Shown here: in pieces, positions 22,745 through 30,857 of the stretch
Layout: each line of letters begins with the position of its first letter
Numbering within the stretch: position 1 is the first letter of the stretch
From: Rhodobacteraceae bacterium WD3A24
GTDB lineage: Bacteria; Pseudomonadota; Alphaproteobacteria; Rhodobacterales; Rhodobacteraceae
NCBI GenBank assembly: GCA_002967695.1
Contig: PUHN01000012.1
Location: forward strand, 1-64,000
Direction: 5' to 3'
DNA length: 64,000 nucleotides
Made by a program: the position numbers and the translations under genes
Notes under the pieces: model-generated
Seen by the model: the letters and a program-made list of their open reading frames with translations, nothing else
Database searches by the model: none
Told to the model about the DNA's origin: nothing

Positions 22745-23062
22745 ATGAAGCGATTTTCCCTTGGAAGCGGGGCGGCCTTGGCCGCCCTGCTCGCGCTGGC
22801 CGCCCCCGCGGTGGCCCAGGACAACGGTGAGGCGTACGAGTTCGCGCCCCTGCCGCCGGGCGAGGGCGCGGAAGAGGTATATTACAACTGCCGGGCGTGC
22901 CATTCCCTGCGCATCGTCGTCCAGCAGGGGCTTTCGCGCGATGTCTGGGACGAGGTTCTCACCTGGATGGTCGAAAAGCAGGGCATGTATGAAATGCCCG
23001 CCGAGACGCGCGAGACGGTTCTCGACTACCTGGCGGAAAACATCGGCGCTGACGACCGATAG
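22745..23062 (+). CDS. Cytochrome c subunit/acceptor of sulfite dehydrogenase (SorU/SorB-like)
   Basis: 105 residues. Sec signal peptide (residues 1-~24, LAALLALAAPAVAQ), heme motif CRACH near residue 49, and a Met-containing GMYEMPAE that supplies the distal ligand. ATG 22745 chosen because the frame upstream is unrelated. It is the expected electron acceptor of the adjacent sulfite dehydrogenase, sending electrons towards cytochrome oxidase. The rho-independent terminator 27 bases after its stop ends the unit. Confidence 0.9.
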   Translation: MKRFSLGSGAALAALLALAAPAVAQDNGEAYEFAPLPPGEGAEEVYYNCRACHSLRIVVQQGLSRDVWDEVLTWMVEKQGMYEMPAETRETVLDYLAENIGADDR

Positions 23063-23088
23063 GCGATCTGTCAGACTCGCACCTGCAA

Positions 23089-23117
23089 GGGAGGGCCGCG
23101 CGCCCTCCTCTTTTTTT
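23089..23117 (+). terminator. Rho-independent terminator after the sulfite oxidation genes
   Basis: Stem GGAGGGC / GCCCTCC with a 5-base GC loop, followed by T-C-TTTTTTT. Confidence 0.88.
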
Positions 23118-23173
23118 ATGGCGCGCACGCCCCCGGCAACCGCCCCGCGCGCGCGCCCCGCAGGATGGATCGC

Positions 23174-24820
23174 TCACGCGGACATGCCCGATGCCTGCTC
23201 GCGCAGCGCGAACTTCTGGATCTTGCCCGTCGAGGTCTTGGGCAACTCGGCGAACACGATGCGCGCAGGGCATTTGTATCCGGCGATCAGCGAGCGGCAA
23301 TGCTCCAGAAGCTCCGCCTCGGTCACATCGCTGCCCGGAACGACCTCGGTGAACGCGACGGGGCGCTCGCCCCATTTCTCGTCGGGCATCGCCACGACGC
23401 CGCAGAGCGCGACCGCGGGGTGCTTGTAAAGCGCCTCCTCCACCTCGATCGACGATATGTTCTCGCCGCCCGATATGATGATGTCCTTCGAGCGGTCCTT
23501 CAGCTGGATGTATCCATCGGGATGCATCACGCCCAGATCGCCGGAGTGGAACCAGCCGCCGGCCAGGGCCTTCTCCGTCGCCTCGGGATTCTTGAGATAG
23601 CCCTTCATCACGACGTTGCCGCGAAACATCACCTCACCCATGGTCTCGCCATCGGGCGGAACCGGCGCCATCGTCTCGGGGTCGAGGATGGCGAGGTCGG
23701 ACAGCGAAAGATAGCGCACGCCCTGCCGCGCCTTGCGCACGGCCTGCTCGGCGGGGTGCAGCGCGTTCCAGTCGGTGTTCCATTCATTGACCACGGCGGG
23801 GCCGTAGGTCTCGGTCAGGCCGTAGAGGTGGTTCACCTCGAAGCCCGCCTCGGCCATCGCCCGCAAGACCGATTCCGGCGGCGGCGCGGCGGCGGTGTTG
23901 AATGCCACGGTATGCGCGAAGCTGCGCTTCTCGCTCTTCGGGGCGTTCAGCAGTGTCGACATCACGATCGGCGCCCCGCACAGATGCGTCACCTCGTGTT
24001 CGGCGATGGCGTCGAAGATCGCCGGGGCGCGGACCCAGCGCAGGCAGACATGGGTGCCGGCCTGCACGACCACCGTCCATGGAAAGCACCATCCGTTGCA
24101 GTGAAACATCGGCAGGGTCCACAGATAGACCGGATGCTTGCCCATGCCGGAATGGATGGTGTTGTCGAGCGCCATCAGCGCCGCGCCGCGGTGGTGGCAC
24201 ACAACCCCCTTGGGATTGCCGGTCGTGCCCGAGGTGTAGTTGAGCGAGATCGCGTCCCACTCATCGGCGGGCATCGCGCCGGCAAAGGCCGGATCGCCCG
24301 CGGCGACGAAGTCCGCATAGTCCCGCGTCCCGATGGGATCGCCCTTGGGATGGGGGGCGTCGTCGGGGTAGTCCGGGTCGTCGTAGTCGATGACGAGCGG
24401 GCGCACCGTCACCTGGTCGAGCGCCTCGCGCATCACGGTCGAGAATTCGCGATCAACGATCACGATCCGGCTCTCGGCGTGGTCCAGCTGAAAGGCGATG
24501 GTGGCAGGATCGGAGCGCGTGTTCAGCGAATGCAGCACGGCCCCGTCCGCCATGGGCACGCCGAAATGCGCCTCGAGCATCGGGGGCGTGTTCGACAGCA
24601 TCACCGTCACGGTGTCACCGCGCCCGACGCCCTCGGAGACCAGCGCCGAGGCCAGCCTGCAGCAATTGCGCCAGAAGTCCGAATAGCTCAGGCGGCTGTT
24701 GCCGTGGATGACGGCGGGCCGGTCGGGATAGACGCGCGCGGCGCGGGCCAGATAGGACAGCGGCGTGAGAGGCTGATGATTGGCTTCCCGGCGCTCCAGC
24801 CCGAGATCGAACTTGTTCAT
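23174..24820 (-). CDS. Acyl-CoA synthetase (AMP-forming ligase)
   Basis: 548 residues, typical for the ANL superfamily. Motifs in order: LTPLSYLARAARVYPDRPA at the N-terminus, the P-loop YTSGTTGNPKG (~residue 195), YGLTETYGP, the GWFHSGD motif, KDRSKDIIISGGENIS hinge, and the C-terminal catalytic Lys in KTSTGKIQK. It activates a carboxylic acid to acyl-AMP and then acyl-CoA in the cytoplasm. The N-terminus resembles the medium/short or aromatic acyl-CoA ligase (AAE) subgroup; the exact acid is unknown. It follows the rhodanese gene by 48 bases, probably last in the GntR-headed cluster. Confidence 0.88.
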   Translation of the reverse strand: MNKFDLGLERREANHQPLTPLSYLARAARVYPDRPAVIHGNSRLSYSDFWRNCCRLASALVSEGVGRGDTVTVMLSNTPPMLEAHFGVPMADGAVLHSLNTRSDPATIAFQLDHAESRIVIVDREFSTVMREALDQVTVRPLVIDYDDPDYPDDAPHPKGDPIGTRDYADFVAAGDPAFAGAMPADEWDAISLNYTSGTTGNPKGVVCHHRGAALMALDNTIHSGMGKHPVYLWTLPMFHCNGWCFPWTVVVQAGTHVCLRWVRAPAIFDAIAEHEVTHLCGAPIVMSTLLNAPKSEKRSFAHTVAFNTAAAPPPESVLRAMAEAGFEVNHLYGLTETYGPAVVNEWNTDWNALHPAEQAVRKARQGVRYLSLSDLAILDPETMAPVPPDGETMGEVMFRGNVVMKGYLKNPEATEKALAGGWFHSGDLGVMHPDGYIQLKDRSKDIIISGGENISSIEVEEALYKHPAVALCGVVAMPDEKWGERPVAFTEVVPGSDVTEAELLEHCRSLIAGYKCPARIVFAELPKTSTGKIQKFALREQASGMSA

Positions 24821-24868
24821 GCCTGTCGGGCTCCTTCGGTCCGGCTGCTTCGGGGCTTGGCCTCGGGC

Positions 24869-25264
24869 CTATGTGTCGCGCCTGGGCCAGTCCGCGACCG
24901 GCTGGCCGGCCTTCTTCCATTCGCTGAAGCCGCCGCGCAGGCTGCGCGCGTCAAGCCCCATTTCCTGCGCGACCCGCGCCGCCAGAAGCGAGCGCCAGCC
25001 CGACGCGCAGTAGAATACGAATGTCTTGTCTTCGGCGAATTTCGATTTGTGGTAGGGGCTTTCCGGGTCGATCCAGAACTCCAGCATGCCGCGCGGCGCG
25101 CGAAAGGCATCCGGCACCATGCCCTCGCGCTCCAGCTCGCGCGGATCGCGGACATCGACCATGACGGTATCGGGCGCATCGAACCGTGGCGCGATCTCGT
25201 CAACCGTCACCGACCGGACCACGGCATCGGCCTCGGCCAGCATGTCCTTGTAGCTCTTCGCCAT
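24869..25264 (-). CDS. Rhodanese-domain sulfurtransferase-like protein
   Basis: 131 residues, single rhodanese domain, no signal peptide. Motifs: VMVDVRDPRELEREG near residue 34, the active-site loop FYCASGWRS with the catalytic Cys (~89), and LRGGFSEWKKAG near the end. Such domains carry a persulfide on the Cys and transfer sulfur. It lies just upstream of the acyl-CoA ligase and downstream of a GST gene, all on the same strand, which hints at handling of a sulfur-containing substrate; this is inference. Confidence 0.87.
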   Translation of the reverse strand: MAKSYKDMLAEADAVVRSVTVDEIAPRFDAPDTVMVDVRDPRELEREGMVPDAFRAPRGMLEFWIDPESPYHKSKFAEDKTFVFYCASGWRSLLAARVAQEMGLDARSLRGGFSEWKKAGQPVADWPRRDT

Positions 25265-25485
25265 GTAGGGGCTCTCCCTGTGCCAGATGTGGACGCGCGC
25301 GGGCGCTGCGTCGGGGGCCGGCACAGGATGCGCGGATGCCGGACAGTGCCGGCGAAACGCCCCCATGCCGACGCCACGCAACGATGATCGACAGCATGTT
25401 GGGGACGGGTGGAGATGTCAATCTCCCCCCCCGACGGCATGGGAGGTGATGCCCGATGACGCCGCCCTCGCACCGGCGGCCGCCC

Positions 25486-26073
25486 TCACGGAACCGTTGC
25501 CGCCATCGAGGAGCGCGCCGCGAAGCCCTCATACCAGCCCCGCAGGGCGGGACATGGGCCGAGCCAGTCCCGATCGGGATGGCGAAAGCCGATCCAGAAG
25601 ATCGCACAGCCGAAGGCGATCGTCGCGAGATCGGCGTGGGAGCCGAGCGTGTCGGCCTCTCTCTCCAGCCTATCGAAGCCGCGTGCGGCGATGGCAAGCT
25701 GCTTGGCGATCCAGTCGGGTGACTGTTCGTGTTCCGGCCGCATCCCTTCGAGCCGCGCCAGCATCGCCGCATCCATCATCCCGTCCGCATGTGCGACGAG
25801 CGTGCGGATGCGCCAGCGGGACGCCTCGGGCAAAAGCGCGCCGCCCCCCAGCTCGTTGATGTATTCACAGATCACCGGGGAGTCGTAGATCATCTCGCCG
25901 GTGGACAGCTCCAGCGCGGGTATCTTGGCCAGCGGGTTGCGCTCCCACAAGCCAGTGGTCGGATCGCGGGGATTGGTGTCGACCAGTTCGAGACGATCCT
26001 CCAGACCCAGCTCGATGGCACAGACCCGCGCCTTGCGCGCATAGGGCGAGTTCCTGTTCCAGTACAGTTTCAT
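25486..26073 (-). CDS. Glutathione S-transferase family protein
   Basis: 195 residues from ATG 26073. The N-terminal thioredoxin-like domain shows KLYWNRNSPYARKARV (Ser as likely GSH-activating residue), NPLAKIPALEL, and the DSPVICEYI motif that binds the gamma-glutamyl part of GSH. The C-terminal helical domain follows. It is 158 bases after the ABC permease gene, same strand, and ~220 bases before the rhodanese gene; that gap contains an inverted repeat GGAGAT-GTCA-ATCTCC (25411-25426) and no gene. A detoxifying or C-S/C-O bond-cleaving role in the cluster is possible. Confidence 0.87.
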   Translation of the reverse strand: MKLYWNRNSPYARKARVCAIELGLEDRLELVDTNPRDPTTGLWERNPLAKIPALELSTGEMIYDSPVICEYINELGGGALLPEASRWRIRTLVAHADGMMDAAMLARLEGMRPEHEQSPDWIAKQLAIAARGFDRLEREADTLGSHADLATIAFGCAIFWIGFRHPDRDWLGPCPALRGWYEGFAARSSMAATVP

Positions 26074-26231
26074 CAATGCCTGTCCTTCCCTCTCCGCCCC
26101 TGCCCCGGCATCGGCGCGGATCGTCCTGTCGTGGTGCGGCCCGCGCGCCACACTGCCACGGCCCCGCAGGGAAAACGAGCCACCGGATCGCATTCCTGTC
26201 GGGCCATCCCTCGACGCGGCGCGCCGATGGC

Positions 26232-26984
26232 TCAGCTGCGCGCGCCGGCATAGTATTCCACGCGCTGCTCCAGCCGGCCCACAAGCTCGGCAAGACCCAG
26301 CGCGAAGGCGAACAGGATCAGGATCAGCGCCCAGAAATGGCCCATCAGGAAATTCTGGCTGTAGAGCGAGAACAGCGCCCCCACCCCGATGATCGACACC
26401 AGAAGCTGCCCGATGACCACGCCCTTGACGCCGCGGATCACGCCCAGCCGTATGCCCGCCAGAATCTCGGGCAGGGCCGATAGCAGGATGATCTTGAGAA
26501 GCTGCCAGCGCGACGCGCCGAAGGAGCGCGCCATCTCCTTGAGCGAGGACGAGGTGTGCTGAACCCCCGCACGCGTGTCCAGCGCGATGATCCACACCGC
26601 GAACATGAACACCGTGACGATCACCGTCGGCGTGCCCATCCCGAAAAGGATCATGATGACCGGCACCAGCGCCGAAAGCGGCGCCGAGAGAAAGATGTTG
26701 ATCCACATGTTGAGCAACTTGTCCGCCGGCGGGACGAGCCCCATCAGCAGCCCCAGCGCGACGCCGAATCCGACCGCCAGCGCCAGCCCCATCAGATAGC
26801 TGTAGGCGGTGATCCGCGCGGCTTCGAGGAAGCTGGGGGTGGTGACGACCTCGGTCAGCGCCACCATCACCTCGGAAAAGGGCGGGAACAGCAGCAAGAG
26901 CTCGAACTGGCCGATGAACTCCCAGATCAGGACGTAGATCGGCAGCGCGGCGATCTTGGGGATGTCGTATCCGTAAATCCGCAT
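26232..26984 (-). CDS. ABC transporter permease, NitT/TauT type
   Basis: 250 residues, about six hydrophobic helices. The EAA-like loop appears near residue 145 (LKEMARSFGASRWQLLKIILLSALPEILAGI, seen as short motifs). It is one of two permeases in this importer, which takes up small anionic compounds such as sulfonates, nitrate, taurine or pyrimidine precursors. Start 26984 lies 4 bases after the ATPase stop, so translation is coupled. Confidence 0.87.
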   Translation of the reverse strand: MRIYGYDIPKIAALPIYVLIWEFIGQFELLLLFPPFSEVMVALTEVVTTPSFLEAARITAYSYLMGLALAVGFGVALGLLMGLVPPADKLLNMWINIFLSAPLSALVPVIMILFGMGTPTVIVTVFMFAVWIIALDTRAGVQHTSSSLKEMARSFGASRWQLLKIILLSALPEILAGIRLGVIRGVKGVVIGQLLVSIIGVGALFSLYSQNFLMGHFWALILILFAFALGLAELVGRLEQRVEYYAGARS

Positions 26985-26988
26985 CGGC

Positions 26989-27798
26989 TCACTCCACGTA
27001 TTCGCGCAGGCCGCGCCAGATTTCGTCGGTCAGGTCGAGATACTCCTGCGTGCGGCGGATCGCGTCGGGGTCGCCCTCTCGATTGATCTCGGGGTCGAGA
27101 ACCTGCGCCACGCGGCCCGGTCGCGGAGAGAGCAGCACGATCCGGTCTGACAGATAGACCGCTTCCTCGATGGAATGGGTGACAAGGATGAAGGTCTTCT
27201 TCTCGATCTCGCGCAGCCGGATCAGATCCTCCTGAAACTTGCGGCGGGTCTGTTCGTCGACGGCCGAGAAGGGCTCGTCCATGAGCAGCACGTCGGCCTC
27301 GACGCACAGCGCCCGCGCCAGGCCGACACGCTGGCGCATGCCGCCCGACAATTCGTGGGGATACTTGTCCTCGAACCCCGTCAGCCCGACCTCGTTGAGG
27401 TAGTGGCGCGCGCGCTCCTCGCGGCGGGCCTTGGCGACGCCCTGAAGCTCCAGCCCGAAGGCGGCGTTGCGCAGCGTGCTGGCCCAGGGCATCAGCGCGA
27501 AGTCCTGAAAGACGAAGGCGCGTTCGGGCCCGGGCTTCGTGACGACGCGGCCATCGACCTCGACCGTGCCGTCGGTCGGCTGCAGCAGCCCCGCGATGAT
27601 CTTGAGAAGCGTGGTCTTGCCGCAGCCCGAAGGCCCCAGCAGGCTCGACAACTCGCCGCGCCGGAACTCCAGGTTGATGTCCTTGAGCGCATGGACATTG
27701 CCGTCATAAATCTTCTCGATGCCCTGCGTGCGGACGATCGCTTCCCCGGTCCGGGCCAAGGGGCCTTGTTGTGCGGTCTGCGGTGCGGCGTTCATCAA
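26989..27798 (-). CDS. ABC transporter ATP-binding protein, NitT/TauT type
   Basis: 269 residues. Walker A GPSGCGKTT (~residue 57), signature LSGGMRQR, Walker B VLLMDEPFSAVD and the switch His in VTHSIEEA are all intact. The subtype (TauB/SsuB/NrtD-like) is set by the D-E-P-F-S-A-V/L-D form. It energises the two permeases on either side. The start overlaps the stop of the upstream permease by 4 bases. Confidence 0.9.
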   Translation of the reverse strand: MMNAAPQTAQQGPLARTGEAIVRTQGIEKIYDGNVHALKDINLEFRRGELSSLLGPSGCGKTTLLKIIAGLLQPTDGTVEVDGRVVTKPGPERAFVFQDFALMPWASTLRNAAFGLELQGVAKARREERARHYLNEVGLTGFEDKYPHELSGGMRQRVGLARALCVEADVLLMDEPFSAVDEQTRRKFQEDLIRLREIEKKTFILVTHSIEEAVYLSDRIVLLSPRPGRVAQVLDPEINREGDPDAIRRTQEYLDLTDEIWRGLREYVE

Positions 27799-28613
27799 AG
27801 ACCTCTCTTTTCGGGCCGGAACAGGCTGATCTCGAGCCGGTAGAGCAACGAGACGGTTATGACGGCGAAAGCCACGATCGAGACGATCGTCGCGTACATG
27901 TGGCCGAAATTCGCCACGGAGCGATGGAAGGTGATCAGATCGCCGATCCCGGTGGGCGTGATCAGAAGCTCGGCCAGAACGACGCCCGAGAACCCTTCCG
28001 CCACGCCCAGCCGGATGCCCGCGAACATCATCGGGCTCGCCGCGGGCAGGATGATCCGGGTGATCTGCTGCCAGCGCGTGCCCATGAAGGCGCGCGACAT
28101 GTCGATCAGCGAGGCCGGCACGTTGCGCACCGCCTTGTAGCTGTTGATGGTGATGACCGGCATCGCCAGCATGCAGACCGCCAGCACCTTGGATGCCAGG
28201 CCGATGCCGTAGACGAAGGTGATCAGCGGGATGAGCGCCGCCATCGGCGCGGCCTGCGCCGTGATGAAGAGCGGCAGCGTCAGGAACTCGACATCCTTGC
28301 GCAGCCCCATCGCCACGCCGGCGGCAACCCCGACGCCCAGCGAAATCGCCAGCCCGATGATCAGCGGCTCGATCGTGCGCAGATAGGCCGCGCCGAGCGA
28401 GCCGTCGAGAAGCATCTCCATGAAGGCCGCGAAGGTTTCGAGAAAGGACGGGAACGCCCAGTTGAAATTGCTACGCCCGGCGATCTCCCAGGCGAGAAAG
28501 ACCAGCGCGAGCGACAGCATGCGCCAGAGCACGGGCATCGAGGAGAAGCGCGCGATCGCGGCGCCGGCCGGCCCGCCGCTCGGCAGTGCGGGTGCGGTCT
28601 GGGTCCTGTTCAT
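27795..28613 (-). CDS. ABC transporter permease, NitT/TauT type
   Basis: 272 residues with six hydrophobic helices and a typical EAA loop (IDMSRAFMGTRWQQITRIILPAA, seen as short motifs near residue 175). It precedes the ATPase gene with a 4-base overlap and follows the binding-protein gene after 65 bases that hold a hairpin. The second permease (26232-26984) is a distinct sequence, so the importer is probably a heterodimer. Confidence 0.87.
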   Translation of the reverse strand: MNRTQTAPALPSGGPAGAAIARFSSMPVLWRMLSLALVFLAWEIAGRSNFNWAFPSFLETFAAFMEMLLDGSLGAAYLRTIEPLIIGLAISLGVGVAAGVAMGLRKDVEFLTLPLFITAQAAPMAALIPLITFVYGIGLASKVLAVCMLAMPVITINSYKAVRNVPASLIDMSRAFMGTRWQQITRIILPAASPMMFAGIRLGVAEGFSGVVLAELLITPTGIGDLITFHRSVANFGHMYATIVSIVAFAVITVSLLYRLEISLFRPEKRGL

Positions 28614-28638
28614 GGAACCTCTGTGTCAGCTTGCAGGG

Positions 28639-28672
28639 CGCCCGCCCCGGAAAGACGCCGGGACGGGCGGGC
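28639..28672 (-). terminator. Hairpin directly after the binding-protein stop
   Basis: An interrupted GC-rich stem (GCCCGCC...CCGG pairing with CCGG...GGGCGGGC) 6 bases after the substrate-binding gene. Such structures commonly protect the binding-protein mRNA or attenuate readthrough into permease genes. No T-run is present. Confidence 0.5.
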
Positions 28673-28678
28673 TGGTTT

Positions 28679-29662
28679 TCACTGGGCCGCGCGCGCGGCT
28701 TCCAGCGGACCGAAATCCCAGTAGCGGGAGATGTCGATTTCCTCGGGATCGCCCGACACCTGTCCGGCCGCCGCCAGGAAGGCGATGTCGTCACGCACAT
28801 CTTCCGGCGACCCGCCATCGGTCGGGTAGACACCGCTCTCCACCGCGCTGCTGTAATAGGGCACGGCCTCGCCCGCGGCATCTTCGGGCAGATCGGGCAG
28901 CAGGTTGTACTCCTCACGCAGCTCGCCGACGATCGACGGATCCTCGGCGATGTCCTGCCAGGTGCCCAGCAGTTCCTCGACGAACACCTCAATGTCGTCG
29001 GCGCGCGCCTCGAGCACCTCGGTATTGGCGTAAAGCGCCTCGTCGGTGGCGTTCACGCCCTCGAGCGGCAGGCGCATGAAGCGGTCGCCGCCTTCCTCCT
29101 GCAGCAGGCGGAAATTGGCCGCGTCAACGATGCTGGCGTTGATCGTGCCCTGAAGCATCGCGCCGGCGCGCACTTCCGAGCCCGGGACATACGAGATGTT
29201 GGAGTACTCGATATCGTGGATCTGCTCCATCAGCCGCATCAGCGCCTCGGTGCCCGAGCCGCGCGAATGCACGGTGACCTCCTCGCCGTCCAGGTCCTCC
29301 CAGCCGGAATAGACCTCGGAATTGACGACCGGGAAGAACAGCAGCGTGCTCATGCGGTAGAACATCCGGATCGGCGCGTCGGAGTTCTGGATGAACGCGT
29401 AGGGCGCGCCCACGCCGATATCGGCCTGCCCGGACAGCACCGCCTGTGTCGCCACGTCCTCGGAGTTGAAGAAGGTCAACTCCATCGGCACGCCGCGCTC
29501 CTCCGCGCGCTCCATGGCGATAAGCAGGTTGAGGCTCTCGAGGCTGGCGATGTCGCCCATCGCGACCTGCAGCGTATCGTCCTGCGCCCATGTCGGACCG
29601 GCGGCCGCGACGGCCGCGGCGACGGCCGCACCCTTCATCAGGTTCCGTCTATCGATAGTCAT
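28679..29662 (-). CDS. ABC transporter substrate-binding protein, NitT/TauT type
   Basis: 327 residues. N-terminal export signal with DRRNLMKGAAVAAAVAAAG (Tat-like RR at residues 4-5) ending near TWA-Q. The body is a NMT1/TauA-like periplasmic binding fold: LNLLIAMERAEERG near residue 43, FFNSEDVATQAVLSGQADIGVG, and a domain hinge. It captures the ligand for the importer. It is the first structural gene after the GntR regulator (84-base gap). The ligand is unknown; sulfur compound uptake is suggested only by the rhodanese and GST neighbours and by sulfite oxidation genes nearby. Confidence 0.88.
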   Translation of the reverse strand: MTIDRRNLMKGAAVAAAVAAAGPTWAQDDTLQVAMGDIASLESLNLLIAMERAEERGVPMELTFFNSEDVATQAVLSGQADIGVGAPYAFIQNSDAPIRMFYRMSTLLFFPVVNSEVYSGWEDLDGEEVTVHSRGSGTEALMRLMEQIHDIEYSNISYVPGSEVRAGAMLQGTINASIVDAANFRLLQEEGGDRFMRLPLEGVNATDEALYANTEVLEARADDIEVFVEELLGTWQDIAEDPSIVGELREEYNLLPDLPEDAAGEAVPYYSSAVESGVYPTDGGSPEDVRDDIAFLAAAGQVSGDPEEIDISRYWDFGPLEAARAAQ

Positions 29663-29746
29663 TTCTATCCTCCCTTGCAGTTTTCCCCGCGGCTCACCGC
29701 CGCCGGATGCGGCGGCGCGGCGCGGGTTTTCCCGAGGGCCGTCCCG

Positions 29747-30433
29747 TCACGGGAACAACCGCTCGGAAACCGATCTGAGGTGGTCGCGCATGGCGGACCA
29801 CGCTCTGTCGGGGTCGCGGTCGGCGATAGCCGCCGCGATGATCTCGTGCTCGGCGAAGCTCGAATGGTCGCTCGGTGGCCGCGTGCTGCGCCGCTCGACA
29901 TTGCCCCAGGCCACGGTGCGCCGCACCCGGTTGAGCTGATCGAACAGCGACAGCAGCAAGACATTGTCCGATGCCCGCGCCACCATGTGGTGGAAGGCGT
30001 CGTCCTGCGCCTCGTACTCGGCCCAGCTTGCAGCGGCGCGGGCGCGCTGCTGCGCCAGCCTGAAGGCGGATATCGCCTCGCCCGAGGCATGGATCGCCGC
30101 CTCGCGCGCCAGCGCGGGCTCCAGACACAGGCGCGCCTGCATCACCCGCAAGGGGCTGATCCGCCGGCCCAGCTCGGCCACGGCGTCCTCATGGGCCATC
30201 GCGCAGGACTGGCCGTCACCTATGAAGGTGCCGCGGCCGACATGCCGCCAGATGGTGCCGCTGCGCTCCAGCGTCTCCAGCGCCCGGCGCAGATTGGCGC
30301 GCGTCGTGCCCAACCGATCGACCAATTCGCGTTCGGGTGGCAGGCGGTCGCCGCTGGCGAAGCGGCCCTCGCGGATATAGTCGCGCAACCGCGACAGCGT
30401 GTCGTCGGTCCGATTGTCGATACTCTGCAGCAT
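29747..30433 (-). CDS. GntR-family regulator (FadR/FCD subfamily)
   Basis: 228 residues from ATG 30433. N-terminal winged helix: DYIREGRFASGDRLPPEREL and LGTTRANLRRALETLERSG; C-terminal FCD ligand-binding domain with the metal-type residues of this group in FHHMVARAS and AEHEIIAAA. FCD regulators bind organic acids. Being first on the strand, it probably controls the ABC importer, GST, rhodanese and ligase genes downstream, and its own promoter. Confidence 0.88.
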   Translation of the reverse strand: MLQSIDNRTDDTLSRLRDYIREGRFASGDRLPPERELVDRLGTTRANLRRALETLERSGTIWRHVGRGTFIGDGQSCAMAHEDAVAELGRRISPLRVMQARLCLEPALAREAAIHASGEAISAFRLAQQRARAAASWAEYEAQDDAFHHMVARASDNVLLLSLFDQLNRVRRTVAWGNVERRSTRPPSDHSSFAEHEIIAAAIADRDPDRAWSAMRDHLRSVSERLFP

Positions 30434-30531
30434 TTGCGTGATTCGCTTTCTCCCCTGATTTCCAGTCTCGCACCGTGCGGCGCTCCGGCCAAGAAAAGGT
30501 TTGTCAATCCGCCGGGCCGGCGTCTCGCGCC

Positions 30532-30549
30532 GAATTGATATGAATTGAT
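30532..30549. repeat. Direct repeat GAATTGAT x2, 10-bp period
   Basis: GAATTGAT at 30532-30539 and 30542-30549, one helical turn apart, ~100 bases upstream of the GntR start. It could be an operator half-site pair. The remaining gap 30434-30629 shows no gene. Confidence 0.3.
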
Positions 30550-30629
30550 CGCGCCGTGAGCGCGCGGCGCGGGCCGCCAGCCCGGCTGGGCGGGGGCTCG
30601 CCCGAACAGCCCTGGGCAGTGAACCGGGC

Positions 30630-30857
30630 CTACAAGCCGTGCTGGTGCAGTTCGGCGGCGATGCGCCCGCGCGATGCGGTGTCGCGCGTCGGGAAGGCCG
30701 CGAAATAGTCCGCCGCGGTGGCATCGGGCTTGCGCCGGCGCAGCTCCCGCCGCCAGCGGGCCGCCTGATCGCGGCGGCCGGCCAACCCGTTTGCCGCAAG
30801 CGCGATCATGGCGATCAGATAATCCGCGCGCAGATGCTGTTGCAGTAGGGCGACCAT
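30630..30857 (-). pseudogene. 3' remnant of a TPR/winged-helix or cyclase-type regulator
   Basis: About 75 residues (from MVALLQQHLRADYLIAMIALA) resemble the extreme C-terminus of transcriptional regulators or adenylate cyclases with TPR tails: ANGLAGRRDQAARW, then FPTRDTASRGRIAAELHQHGL. The upstream part is missing: the frame runs straight into the IS481 element. I infer that the element, or the island behind it, removed the 5' part of this gene. The ATG at its edge is probably fortuitous. Confidence 0.5.

Noticed and set aside
23174-24820. DmdB-type (methylmercaptopropionate-CoA) ligase
   Set aside because: The N-terminus (LTPLSYLARAARVYPDRPA) differs from the DmdB start I recall and fits a general AAE-type acyl-CoA ligase instead.
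23165-25387. 740-codon plus-strand open frame
   Set aside because: Antisense to the acyl-CoA ligase and rhodanese genes, which carry all expected motifs.
28586-30538. 650-codon plus-strand open frame
   Set aside because: Antisense to the binding-protein and GntR genes; no recognisable domain.
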